Shown: piece by piece, positions 1-10,700 of the stretch
How the letters are laid out: each line of letters begins with the position of its first letter
Position numbering within the stretch: position 1 is the stretch's first letter
From: Tetracentron sinense
Taxonomy: Eukaryota; Streptophyta; Magnoliopsida; Trochodendrales; Trochodendraceae
DNA: 64,000 bases
Reading direction: 5' to 3'
Assembly (NCBI GenBank): GCA_015143295.1
Contig: CM026554.1
Span: 34,857,531 to 34,921,530, forward strand
Notes under the pieces: model-generated
Seen by the model: the letters and a program-made list of their open reading frames with translations, nothing else
Databases searched by the model: none
What the model was told of the DNA's origin: nothing
Position numbers and translations under genes: made by a program

Positions 1-2584
1 AAATTCTGAATTTTTACAGAGGGGGCCCAGCTTTGTTATATGAGCATGATAACGTCTCTATTGTTTTTGCTTAATAAGGTGTTGTAAGTTTCTCATTGTA
101 ATGAATTTTTTTTTATTATTTCCGCCATAATTATGAGTGTGAACATTACATGCACGATTCTACTGAGGCAAACTATTACTAAAAAGAGAATTGGAGATGC
201 ACAACACTCAGTTTTGCTCATGCAAAATTTGATTGGGAGGAGAATATGTGGTGAATAACTGAGGTATAAGTGAACCTTATAAGAGCATTTCAACATTCCA
301 TGTGTTCCCTGTGTTTCACGCAGGATGGTTCGTAATGCTGTTCTAAATTACGACCTCCATCGAAAACTATTTTCGCAATCGCCTATCCCTACGTTGATGG
401 AATATTAGGGACAGTCGATTCTGGTTATGAAGTGTATGAAAATAATCATTACGAACTAGAGGTGCATAGATAAGGTATACATGAATAATATATTCATCAC
501 ACGAAGTGATACATGATACTCTATATACCTTCGCAGAGCGTTCTATCATGTCCAGTGTTATTACAACTGCTTCCTAACGCTGTTATGTATTTCATTTCTA
601 TGAATTCATTCAATAGTATCATTTAAGGTGGTCTATATAACATCGGGCTGTTGGTTTCGTATTTGAGAAATTTACTAATAGTAACCTCTCGGCCCTAAAA
701 GAGGCCGTTCTGTAAAGCTTATAAACGTGTTTCGAAATGTCTAGTGTTGCTAATATTTATTCCTAAAGGATGTTTTAAAAAAGAGAATATATAAAACAGT
801 TCTACATGACCAACTAAGAGCGTTCTACATGACTCTAACTTGTTGCAAAGCGATGTGAGGGCTTTCCATAAACTTACGACTATGTTCTAAGACGACGTTC
901 TCTAGTACTTATATCCACGTTTTAAATGAAGAGGTATTGTTAGATTTCGTTCGTAACGGTGTTTCTTTTATGCTAAACCAGAATTTAACAAAGCGTTGCA
1001 TATGACATATTGTTGTGCATTATTCAAATAATAAAATAGGTAAATTCAGATGAGTGAGTTCATGAATTACTGAAGGAAATGTAAGTTAGTCTTCCATAAA
1101 TTGATTTAGATTAGGATAAAGTAATATATCATAGCTGAGTGGATTGTTAACTTTTGGAAGCAAAGATTCTTCATATGAGAAAGTCTTGTTTCAAAAATTG
1201 CACTTTTCAAGTTGGAAGAGTGGTCTTCTGAAGTAAATTGAGCAATCTATATCTTCTTGCCAATAAGACCGTTAGTAATTGTAAGTTTGTTGATTTCTTA
1301 CTAATTATAAGTTTGCCGATTTCTAAGACCATATTTTAGGATGTGGAGGAGGAATGAGTTATGATATGAATTGATTGAGATATTAGAGTATGGGCCCAGA
1401 CACTAACCATTGAATAAGTTTTCTCAAAGTAGTAAGGCAATATGTGAGATAGAATATCATTAAAACAATGTTGACAAAACTTGCTTAAAATATTACTATA
1501 ATTTGGAACATGATTGCAGAGAAAGACAGAGAATAATGTGCAAACTCAGTTGACATACATCCATTAGAGAAAGCCACTAAAAAGAAGCATCAGAAGTAGT
1601 TACTTCATCATAAGTAGTTAACACTCATTGACTATGGAACTTGGATAAACATATGCAAAATGAAAATGATAGTAATTATCATTATAGAGTGTAATAAGAA
1701 TTACATTTTTCCTTAGAGTACTTTCACTTCAGGAAACCTAATCTTTTATAATGATATCCTTTTATAAGGATATCATCTTTCTATGAATCTCTAACTTAGC
1801 TACAATGGTTGCTACAATAATTATGGCTTGGTCTGCATTATTGTTTTCCTCCTTTCACGATTCTCATGCTCAGATTACTAAAAACATAAGTGGGTTCTAG
1901 TACCACCGTTGGAACCAATTTGTCTTGGCCCTCACTCTCCGACTATTTCGCATTTGGCTTCTACCTAGGGGTTGAGCCACATGGGGCCCAATGAAATTTT
2001 GGGAAAAAAATAATTTCTTATTGTATTGATAGGGATGTAGCTTGAGAGGGGCAGATTCGGGGAGGACGGGGGCTCTAGCCCCCCCCCCCAAGCTTAAAAA
2101 AACAAATATTTTATACAAACAGACGCGATGACCCATGAACTTGGCCCTAAAAAAAAAATCGGGGACTACGCCCTGAACCCCCATTGTTAGCCCCCCTGCA
2201 GGAGAATCTTGGCTCCACCCTACTTCTACCTTCTTGCTGGTTGTCAGGATATGGTTCGATATGATTCCAAAAAGAATACTCGCCTAGTTAGCTAATTAAT
2301 ATCTAGGAGATACCTCATACAATATGAGCATCTCCACTACACAAGAGCTTCAACTGCAATGGCAATAGGGGGAGTAATATTACATATGGAGCCCATGAGA
2401 TATTTGGGTTTACACAAAAAGGATCCAAGACTAAGGCTATGCTCTTTTGTCTACATGAGAATTCCCCTTTTGCAGGACAATCAAATTCTGGAATTCCTCT
2501 TTTGTTTTAGATACCCAAAATTTGCATGTCTTGATAATTGTGCAAAATAAATGATAATCTTGGCATTTGTGTCAAATAACAACA
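1..2584. other. Intergenic, no gene recognised
   Basis: AT-rich sequence with only short spurious reading frames. A poly-C run lies near 2080-2092, inside a segment (about 2040-2220) rich in short runs of G or C next to the word tctagcccc, which resembles a degenerate repeat end. No tRNA, rRNA or protein domain was recognised on either strand. Confidence 0.5.
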
Positions 2585-2589
2585 TTTAA

Positions 2590-4538
2590 TGTGTCCTAAG
2601 TCAATTATAATTATTGTGTACTATGATCAAGGGTTTAAGCAAGTTAAAATTGACCAAATAAACAAAAACAGGGGAGACTAGTCGACTGGTAGTACAAAAA
2701 GGAGTCGAATTTTTATATGGGGTTTTTGGGCACAGAGTGTACAAACCACCGGTCGACTGCCCATCAAGACCAGTCGACCGCCCACCTACCGTTCGATTGC
2801 CCCATCTCACCGGTCGACCGCCCAGTATGTGTTTTGCCTAGAAACCTTCTAATTTGAGGATATCTGAGAATTGTAAAGGGTTTTGGACTCCTAACTCTAT
2901 AAATAAACCACTTACTCATGAGTTTTAAACATTCTAAGAGCTTTAGTAAATTCCAGAAAGAGTTTAACCTATGGTTTAGAAATAGCTTTCACTCGGAGAA
3001 GAAGAGAAAACTTGGAAGATCGAAATCAAAGGTCATTCGTAAGCTTGTGATCGCAGGGAAGCGATCAAGAAAGGTAGATATACTATCCTATGCTGATTAT
3101 ATTATGATCATTGATGCTAATAAGAAAAAGTAAGATAAGTTTTGAAGTAAGAACATGATTTTTGCATCGTAGGAACTCCTCTTATGTAAGTTTTAGCATG
3201 ATTGTAAATGTATAATGATATTTTGATTATGATTCATGTATGCATGATGGAATATGGAGGATGGGAATGATGTGAAGTTTTGTATGATTTGAATATGGAG
3301 GAAAGGATGTATCCTGAAGTTCGATTGTATGTCTTGATGCAAGATTGTTGAATTTGTGCAAATAAGGATTTTAGGGCCAATATCTCGATGTATGAATAAC
3401 TTGAAATTAATATATGATGAATGATGCCATGATTTTATTTGAGAACCATGAGTTCGCATGTTTAATTTACAAGTCATGAGAACTACATGCCATGATGAAT
3501 GATGTATAATGTTGGTTTTGCATGTTGTTATGTTCGGGTAAACGAGTCTTGAATTATGGTTTTGGTTGCTTAGGATTTTTATTATTGTGATATGGGTCAC
3601 TATGATGGATTTTCAATGACTCCTAACTAATAATCTAAGGTATAATTTATCTGAGGGCTTATCACCTTTTACTCATGATAATAATATATGCACAAAGCAT
3701 GATGCAATCACGATCACAAGTAAGACACAAGTATGATTGCATGATTGAGTTTCGTACTGCCCGAGTACCAACAATCTAAGATCATGGCATGAGTGCCCAA
3801 GTAAGTGAATTGTAAGTAAGTCTGTGCGCACCAAAAAAAATGCTAAGGATTGGTAACTCGATAAGTAATGTATAGGTAATCTTTTCACATATATAGTGGA
3901 GAGAGAGTTATTGAAAGTGTATGTAAGTAGATGTCACTCACGATAAAAGTAAGAAAAATAAGCACAAGTAAGATTTGTAAAGAAAAGATGTTGATTTATG
4001 TATGTATGCTCGTTTTGTTATACCATGATGAATGTATTATATTAATGTTTATGATATTATTAGTTAGGAGTTTATATCCACTGAGCGTTTTGTTGCTCAG
4101 CCGAATTTTGATTGTCGGCAAGTTCAGAGTTTGAGGTTGGAGCTGAGCCTTGAATCGAAGAAGAATATATAGAAGAACCAGAAGGTGATTATCCCGGAGA
4201 AGAGAAAGATTTAGATCGATACCCATACAACTGATTGGGCTATCTTTTCAGACTTTTATTTATGGTTTTTATTAGTCTTTGAATTTTGAAAGGATTGTAA
4301 TCAAATTTTATTATGGATGGCTAGATTTACATTATAGTTTGTGAATCATAATTGAAAAATTCAAATATTCTGGATTTCAGTTTTTAGTTATGGATTTTAG
4401 ATTCAATTGATATATTAATTGAAGAAATTTTCTGGTTCATATTTATGTATACCTTGTATGCTTTAAAAATGATTGCAAGATAAGTAAGTCACGTGCCAAG
4501 GTTTCATTTAAAACTAGATGAGATTTTGGGGTGCGACA
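2590..4538 (+). mobile_element. Putative solo LTR of a Tekay-like chromovirus
   Basis: The segment begins TGTGTCC and ends GGGGTGCGACA, close to the GGGTCGCGACA end of the intact chromovirus LTR in this window. It is flanked by tttaa (2585-2589) and tttga (4539-4543), a 5-bp target-site duplication with one mismatch. A TATA-like tctataaataa lies near 2896-2906. The strongest support is a block at 4078-4129 (CTGAGCG, then GCTCAGCCG, then TGTCGGCAAGTTC) that matches, in the same order, the block at 24641-24692 and 32347-32398 of the other LTRs. No internal coding region adjoins, so a solo LTR left by LTR-LTR recombination is the best reading. Near 2750-2825 there are several copies of a word like accggtcgaccgccca. 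Confidence 0.6.
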
Positions 4539-4543
4539 TTTGA

Positions 4544-5480
4544 AATGTCCAATGAGAAGATAAGTGATTCTCAATTAGTATCTGTAATCCAATGCAATGC
4601 CCCATTTGTCACAACAAGGCGAGCAATATCATCATGGGTGGCAAACTGAACTCCCTCAACAATGCTTCATCCTTGTGATTGCCAATAGTAAAGATGTTGC
4701 AGATGTCAACAAATCCTCCAACTTTAGAAGCAATAATAAAGCCAATGAATCATCCAATTTTTGGCTCAAAGAATCATGGAATAATGTGAAAGAAGAAGTG
4801 AAGAATTTGAATTTGATCGACAAGGGATAACTTTACATCGGCGAGTGATGGGATTACAATTCTAATATTGCATACGATTAGAGTCGCTTTGAATCAGGAT
4901 CAAACCATTGCAAGAGGTTACCAGTTTTATTCTATCATTCACACAATCTTAAGTTTTATTAAATTATTTATATCTTTCTACTAATAAAAGTACAAGGAGT
5001 ATGCAAAACTTTATTTGGATGTAAATACCCTTTAATTAAAAATATTTATTAACCTATGCTATCAATTAAAAATATTTGTAGAAGTTTAGTTAGTTTATAA
5101 TTCATGTTTTCCTCTCACTATAGTACTCCCATCTCCACAACTCTCCCCAAAAAATTCCCAAAAAATTCTAAGAACCAAGGAAGTGGAGAAATCTCTTCTC
5201 TGCTTAGCCCCATGGGACTGATTTCTCCTTTGTATGATGATTGGAAAATCACAATCCTCGTCAGATTGTTCCTTTCCGGTTGGTCTCTGTCCAATTTCGG
5301 TTCTAACGACATACCCTAGTTTTCAAATATAAGCCCATCATGTCTTGAATCGATTTGTACCAATCGTAAAACCTTGGCGGCTGGGCCTATGAGCGAGGCT
5401 CGGATTTATGTTTTGTCGACACCGGAAAGATCCAGCATGTGTGGTCAGAGAGCACATGGAATTTACACGTACTTCTTGAT
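4544..5480. other. Intergenic, possible degraded gene fragment
   Basis: No intact gene. On the - strand, about 4760 down to 4580, a broken frame contains the word NGALHWI, which recalls the NGALHWL-type motif of F-box-associated proteins. It is interrupted by frameshifts and too short to identify. The rest is AT-rich with no other recognisable signal. Confidence 0.25.
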
Positions 5481-5597
5481 CTCGTGTAGATTTATTTTTG
5501 GTAAGTAATGTTGATGACTTCTTAATCTCATGTAAATATATTTTTGATAAGCAATGCTGATGACTTCTTGATCTCATGTAGATTTATTTTTGGCACA
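5481..5597 (+). repeat. 46-bp tandem repeat, about 2.5 copies
   Basis: Units start with ctcRtgtaRat at 5481, 5527 and 5573, giving an exact 46-bp period. The third copy stops after about 25 bp. Units differ by a few substitutions. No function is visible. Confidence 0.85.
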
Positions 5598-5779
5598 GAT
5601 ATCTTGAGAGCCTCATTCCGTTCATTTATCTTTCTTCCTGTGACAAGTAACAACACTAGGTTTTATACATAATTAAAGGGTGAGGAAGTGTTGGTATTTT
5701 CAGCTATATCTATGGCAGAGAGAGAGAGAGAGATCACAACTCAACTGTCCTTTAAACCTCTGTTGAGAGATCACAACTC

Positions 5780-6020
5780 AACTGTGTCCTTTTAACCTCT
5801 ATTGACTGCAGTTAAGATTCACTAACCCTTGGGTTCAACGATATAACCTTGCTTCTAGAAAAATAATATTAAAAAACATTAATCTTGAGGGTTAAAATTT
5901 TAAACTGTAGTTAAATATTTATTTAATACTTCTTTTTTCTAAAAACCAAGGTTATATTGTTGAATCCCAAGGATTATTGAAACTTAACCACGATTAATAA
6001 GGTTTAAAAGGGATACATGT
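5780..6020. repeat. Foldback (MITE-like) repeat
   Basis: The left arm (about 5780-5850, with cagttaagattcactaac and gttcaacgatataacc) is the imperfect reverse complement of the right arm (about 5948-6020, with ggttatattgttgaatcc and taaccacgattaa). The outer words tccttttaa and tttaaaaggga also pair. It belongs to the degenerate foldback family seen in this window. A 37-39 bp direct duplication (gagatcacaactcaactgt) lies just upstream at 5729-5800. No target-site duplication could be fixed. Confidence 0.5.
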
Positions 6021-6189
6021 TGACCTATGGGTGCGTTTGAACTCGGGGAAAGTTCAATTGCAATTGCAACATGTTGACCTAAATTTTCACTTTCTAATAA
6101 ATTTATATTTATTATAATTAAGAAACGTTTTTCTTTATTTTGTTGTTATTATTGGTAAGGCTATCACCATAGAGGAGAATCTCCTTTCG

Positions 6190-6452
6190 GAATGGTATTT
6201 GGTCTAGCCCTTGCTAGACCAAAATAGTTTGGCCCCCCTTCCCACGTGTCAACACATGTCTCTTTTAACGCCCCTTAACTATGGTTAAGATTCACTAACC
6301 TTAGGGTTCAATCATCTAACTTTGATTTGTAGGAAAAAAATATTAATTCAAATGGTTAAAACTTGTTAACTAGAGTTAAAAGAGCAATTAAAGAGACTTT
6401 GTGAATCAGCCAGATGGTTTTGGTCTGGCAAGGGACAATCCAAATCAGATCT
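6190..6452. repeat. Foldback MITE-like element
   Basis: The left end (ggtatttggtctagcccttgc, then agaccaaaat) is the imperfect reverse complement of the right end (ttttggtctggcaaggga, then ccaaatcag). Inside lies the ccccttaactatggttaagattcac core typical of this repeat family. A related copy lies at 9150-9412. Confidence 0.5.
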
Positions 6453-7759
6453 ATCTCCTTCCTCATCTGTCACTTTTTGTTTTTTTTTGGTAGGCAACAT
6501 CTATTATAGTTATTATAGTTAGTTATGAGGGCACTTACAACGCTGTAGCCTCACTACATTAAGATTTGAGCATTGGCCTCCTAAGCGGAGAGTATGATAC
6601 CTGCCATCCAAGACTCCGAGTTTAAAGGCCTATTGAGAGAGAGAGAGAGAGAGAGAGATGCTACAGAGTCGACCCAGCATTTCCCTTAGGCAAATTCTAG
6701 TAATGGCTCTTTTACAAAAAAGAAAAAGATTAAAAAGGAAAAAAAAGAAGAACAAGTAGTAATTGTATTATTGCTAGCTCTAAGCCTCTAAGACACGATA
6801 CTAGGGGTGCGTTTCACGTTGGTTGGGTCAAATTAGGGGCCAACTGAAGTACAATCCTACAAACATGCTAATATGTCAATGCTCCAACCTAACCTTACTT
6901 TCAACCCAAGGCATCTGCCCCAAGTCCAATTTTAATTTAGATGGGTTGGGTTGGGATGGATTGGATTAGGTTAGGTACCCAAACCTATTTTCAACCCAAG
7001 GTGTCTAACTAAAGTCCAACTCAATGGCTCATTTGTCAACTGTACCTTTAATTCGGGTTCGATGGGATCAAATTGGATTAGGTTGGATTGAAGTTGTATA
7101 AATAAGTTATTTTGCTAAAATTGTAAGTGGCATTTAACATGAATTTGATGACTTATCTTTCGAGAAAATGTCACTAAGTATAGAAAAAGAAATAACCAAG
7201 TGTTTTGAGTGTTTCAATACAAAGTGTTGAACTAGCTAGGGAATGCTTGTATTTTCATATATATATATATATATATTTTTTTTTTGGACGGTGCGCCAGG
7301 CCTAAGCAGTAGTGCAACACATGGGTGACACATGAAAGCCCCAATAGCAAGCTATTGTGATGGGCCCTCCCCCAAAGAAAAATTAATTTAATATCATGTG
7401 GACCTATTGCCCACGTACAAATATTAAACTGATCAGAACAGATACTACACAGCTAAATTGGACATGAAAATTTTCTTCTCCTTCTACAAGGTGGGATTGG
7501 TAGGATTGGTTTCAATGGGCATTGGAATTTGTTAACCGAACAGATACTAAACTTGATCTTAGCTAGTCCTACATTGGACATGAAAATTTTCTTCTCCTTT
7601 TACGAGGTGGGATTGGTAGAAGGTCTGCCTTCAAAGGGCATTGGAATTTGTACAATACACATGCTATGATTAAATAAAATTCCATTTTACTAAATCTTTA
7701 TTTCAATTTACTTACTTAGTTTATTAATTAATTAATTATTATTATTATTATTATCATCA
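6453..7759. other. Intergenic with microsatellites and a local duplication
   Basis: No gene. It contains a (GA)n run near 6632-6659, a (TA)n run near 7257-7277 and a T-run after it. A 116-bp-spaced direct duplication sits at about 7440-7655: both copies contain ttggacatgaaaattttctt, ggtgggattggta and gggcattggaatttgt. Around 6820-7090 the words ggttgggt and ggattaggtt recur irregularly. Confidence 0.6.
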
Positions 7760-8035
7760 TCTTTACTATTATAATAGTAGAGGCAGGCATAGTTTGAATT
7801 TTCCAAAATTCCTAAACTATCCTTATATAAAACAAAACTTTAATTTAATGTTTTACTTTCATTCCCAAACTATCCTCATCTATTTATTTAAAGAATAGAA
7901 TCACAGTCAATCGCGATTGAACTCGGAGAGAGTTCAATCGTACCCGCAGGTTAACATGTACCCCTTTTAACTCCTATTAACTATGGTTAACTCCTTCCCC
8001 TCACTCTCACGTGCATCGCACGTGCCACCCGATAG
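7760..8035 (+). mobile_element. Short non-autonomous Helitron-like element (copy 1)
   Basis: It starts with TCTTTACTATTATAATAG after an A and ends with a GC-rich hairpin, CACGTGCatcGCACGTG, followed 10 bp later by ATAG and a T. This fits the Helitron layout (5' TC, a 3' hairpin shortly before CTRR, insertion between A and T) except that CTAG has become ATAG. About 276 bp with no coding capacity. The copy at 12389-12668 is homologous over almost its whole length. Its middle contains gattgaactcgg and ttaactatggttaac words shared with nearby foldback MITEs. Confidence 0.55.
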
Positions 8036-8743
8036 TTATTATTATAGCCATTTGGAGAAAACATACCTAATTGGTGTAACTAAATGAGTCTCTAATAAGA
8101 CCATTAAGGAATTTTAAGAGACTCCTTTCTGTATTCTATAAATAAATCCCCTCTTATCTTTTTACCGACATGGAATTGAAACGAATTGCTCTACTATATT
8201 ATTTTCTCTCTCTCATTTTGTTTTTCATTTTTGAGATCTTGTTTTTTGAGATTTTGATTATTCCAAAGTTGGGTGTGGATTGTAGACTGTTTATGACTAT
8301 AGTTAGTGTTCAGATTCTGTGAGCTTACTGTATGGTGGAGGCATCGCGTCGAATACCCTGTGCATCACATGTAGAGACGTGAATTGTCTTAAAGAGAGCA
8401 ACTTAATCTACCCCTCAATTCACAGGTATGCCATTGCAGTTTCTGTATTTCTTTGGTGCAACTTATTGCACCAACATACATCTTTCATATTTAGGGCACA
8501 ATTAGGAAATCAGAAGTCCGCCTTTCATGTGAGGTCCTAATAGCTCTATTTAAAATAATAGATGAGGGAGGAATTGTAACAAAAAAGTAACAAGCATTAG
8601 GAAGCAAGAGCAAACTTGTTTTATAATATTTCGAGAATGGGTAGATGGAATAATTATTGAGATAGGCAATGACAATTTTGTAAAGGTTTTTCTCCATATT
8701 TATAAGTTTGCCATTGACTTTACATTAAAAGGGAGGCTCCACT
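8036..8743. other. Intergenic; possible LTR promoter remnant
   Basis: No gene recognised. A TATA-like tctataaataaat at 8135-8147 is followed by a pyrimidine-rich tract (about 8200-8240), the look of a plant LTR U3-R junction or an orphan promoter. No LTR ends or coding region could be tied to it. Confidence 0.3.
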
Positions 8744-8783
8744 TAACCATAACCATAACCATAACCATAACCATAACCATAAC
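8744..8783 (+). repeat. (TAACCA)n hexamer microsatellite
   Basis: About 6.5 perfect copies of the hexamer taacca run in a row. It is not the plant telomere repeat. It opens a short reading frame on the - strand that has no other sign of being a gene. Confidence 0.9.
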
Positions 8784-8915
8784 GTACGTCTTTAGCTTTG
8801 CCTCATATTTAAACTCTCTCTTAAGCCTTGAGAGGAAATTAAGCAAATTTGGTGCTAACAACAAAGCCAATGATAGTTCTCTCTCTGCGATAACATAGAG
8901 CCGCCGATCTCTAGT

Positions 8916-9045
8916 TAACACCATGCCCTTTTAACCCTCAAAGTTAAATTTTTTTTCTTCTAAAAATCAAGGTTAAAATTTAACCTTAAGGGTTAATAAA
9001 TCTTAATCACAATTAGAGGGAGTTAAAAAAGACACATATATGTTT
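8916..9045. repeat. Degenerate foldback repeat
   Basis: The left part (cccttttaaccctcaaagtt) and the right part (taatcacaattagagggagttaaaaaagacacat) are weak inverted copies around an A/T-rich middle. It is the same architecture as the foldback repeats at 5780-6020 and 14420-14690. Boundaries are approximate. Confidence 0.4.
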
Positions 9046-9149
9046 GCTGTAGATGTGATTTGAACTCTTCCAAGTTCAATCGCAGTTAGATATGATCCCA
9101 ACTCACCACCTCATGATATAATTGACACCCATTAGGGGACCAATTCCGC

Positions 9150-9412
9150 GATTGGATTTGGTTGTGGTCGGGCCCTTGGCAGACCAAAATTGTTTGGCCC
9201 ACTCACAGAGCTCCTTTAACTGTCGTTTTAACAATGGTTAAAAAAAATTAATTCCTAAGATTAATTTTTTTTTCTAAAAATCAAAGTTAGATGTATGAAC
9301 TCTTGGGGTGCATGAATCTTTACCATAATTAATGAGTAATAAAATGAACACATGGCGGCGTGTAGAGCATAGGACAAACGTTCAGGCGAGGGCAAACCAA
9401 ATCTAATCTCTA
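9150..9412. repeat. Foldback MITE-like element
   Basis: The left end gattggatttggttgtggtc pairs imperfectly with the right end gggcaaaccaaatctaatc. Inside, agttagatgtatgaact and aattaatgagt arms surround an A/T-rich centre. It resembles the element at 6190-6452. Confidence 0.45.
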
Positions 9413-9847
9413 ATTCTCGGGTTTAAAACCATGATTTACAGTATTTCTCAATTTTACTCTTTGGCTTTGTTTGTTTGCAAGGAAAATAGGGGAAGGAAAT
9501 CATTTCCAATGGAAAAGATTCCTTTCATGTGTTTGGTACCCTGTAAAACAAAAAAAATCTGGAAAAAATTTCATTCAAATCATGGAAATGTTTTCCATTA
9601 TAATATAAGATAGGAAAACTTTTATTTAAAAAAAGGGAGGGAAGTCATTTCCACGCTCGACCCCGATGCTTGTTCTTCCTTCTCCATTGCCGATAGCAAC
9701 GAGCGACTCCGACTTCAAAGCTGCCACTTCAGGATCACATACAATCCCAAAACTGAATCTCCTACCTCACTCCCTAATCTGAAATCTAGGGTTTTGATCT
9801 TACTCTCAAACCCTTGTTCATTCTTCACAATCACTATTGTTTTCTCT

Positions 9848-9886
9848 GTATTTGTATTTGTATTTGTATTTGTATTTGTATTTTTG
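9848..9886 (+). repeat. (TATTTG)n microsatellite
   Basis: Five to six copies of the hexamer tatttg are followed by a related ttttt-gta tail. Simple repeat inside the gene-fragment-bearing element. Confidence 0.85.
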
Positions 9887-10118
9887 TATTTTTGATTGGA
9901 TTGGGATCTCAATCAACCCCCTATTGTTAATTTGGTCTGGATTTAAAGCATGTTCTTGGTTTGATCATTTTATCGCGTAGGCTGTTTTTAGTTCTTTCAA
10001 TTTTAGGTGTTGTTTGATCTCTATAGAGGAACCCAACAGCCACTGGTTTCTTTTGAGTTATTGTTCTATCTAAGGCTCCATCACAGGAGGATGACTCCTT
10101 CATCGCCATTTGATTAAA

Positions 10119-10440
10119 ATGGGTATCTCATCAGATAGATATATAGCCATTAAGCTCTTGATCATGTACTTGAACCATAAGAAATTCGTTGAAGCTGATG
10201 AGATCCTTAAAAGCTTTGGGGGGTTTGACCTTGTTGCATGGAATTGCATGATATTTGCTACTGTCCAGTAGGCAATCTGGAAGAAACTTGTCGTTTGTTT
10301 GACGAAATGTTAGAGAAAAATGAGATCTCTTGGACTGTATTAAGCGCAGGTTTCATGAAATTTAGAAGAATGGAAGAATCAATGTGGTATTTCAAGAGGA
10401 ACCCATTGCAAAATGTGGTTTCTTGGACACAATCCACCTG
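10119..10440 (+). pseudogene. PPR protein fragment, frameshifted
   Basis: The first frame, from the ATG at 10119 to a stop at 10268, reads like a PLS-type pentatricopeptide segment (KLLIMYLNHKKFVEADEIL, then DLVAWNCMI). Homology continues in another frame with GNLEETCRLFDEM, NEISWTVLSAGFMK and NVVSWT. PPR motifs of this type (LFDEM, SWT) belong to RNA-binding proteins that act in plastids and mitochondria. The frameshift near 10265, the loss of everything after NVVSWT and the absence of upstream repeats show that it is a broken fragment of a few motifs, not a gene. It sits inside the TIR-bounded element described separately. Confidence 0.65.
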
Positions 10441-10700
10441 TTTGTGGAAATGCTCAGTTCAGGATAGCATTGGCTTGATTAATCCAAACACGCATAGAAA
10501 TTGTTATATATATTTGAATAGCTTTTCAAATTAAAATTTAACTATCTAAACACAAAATTAATTTTTATATGATTTTCTATTAATTTTTTTCCTTCTAACC
10601 AAACGGTAAAAAATAGAAGATTAGGAAAACTTTTCATGGAAAATAATTCAATTGGAAATGTTTTTTTTTCCTCTCATTTTCCATGCAAACAAAGGGAGCC

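Larger units (their letters stand above)
9473..10700. mobile_element. TIR-bounded element carrying gene fragments (Pack-type TE, putative)
   Basis: The left end (ggctttgtttgtttgcaagg and on to catttccaatgg) is the imperfect inverted copy of the right end. The reverse complement of 10640-10700 reads ggctccctttgtttgcatgg and continues to catttccaattg. The TIRs are about 60 bp with mismatches, and the words resemble hAT-type MITE ends. No matching 8-bp target-site duplication was found. Between the ends lie gene-like, higher-GC sequence (about 9650-9830, resembling a 5' exon or leader) and a PPR fragment (10119-10440). I read it as a non-autonomous DNA transposon that captured host sequence; a retro-inserted pseudogene is the alternative. 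Confidence 0.4.

Noticed and set aside
3193-3600. A 135-codon His/Ile-rich - strand frame
   Set aside because: It lies inside the putative solo LTR in catgat-rich sequence. No homologous motif and no promoter are visible.
4597-4830. 77-codon + strand frame
   Set aside because: Homology hints (NGALHWI) are on the opposite strand and broken; neither strand supports a gene.
8700-8924. - strand frame with a VMVMVM repeat
   Set aside because: The repeat is the translated hexamer microsatellite at 8744-8783.
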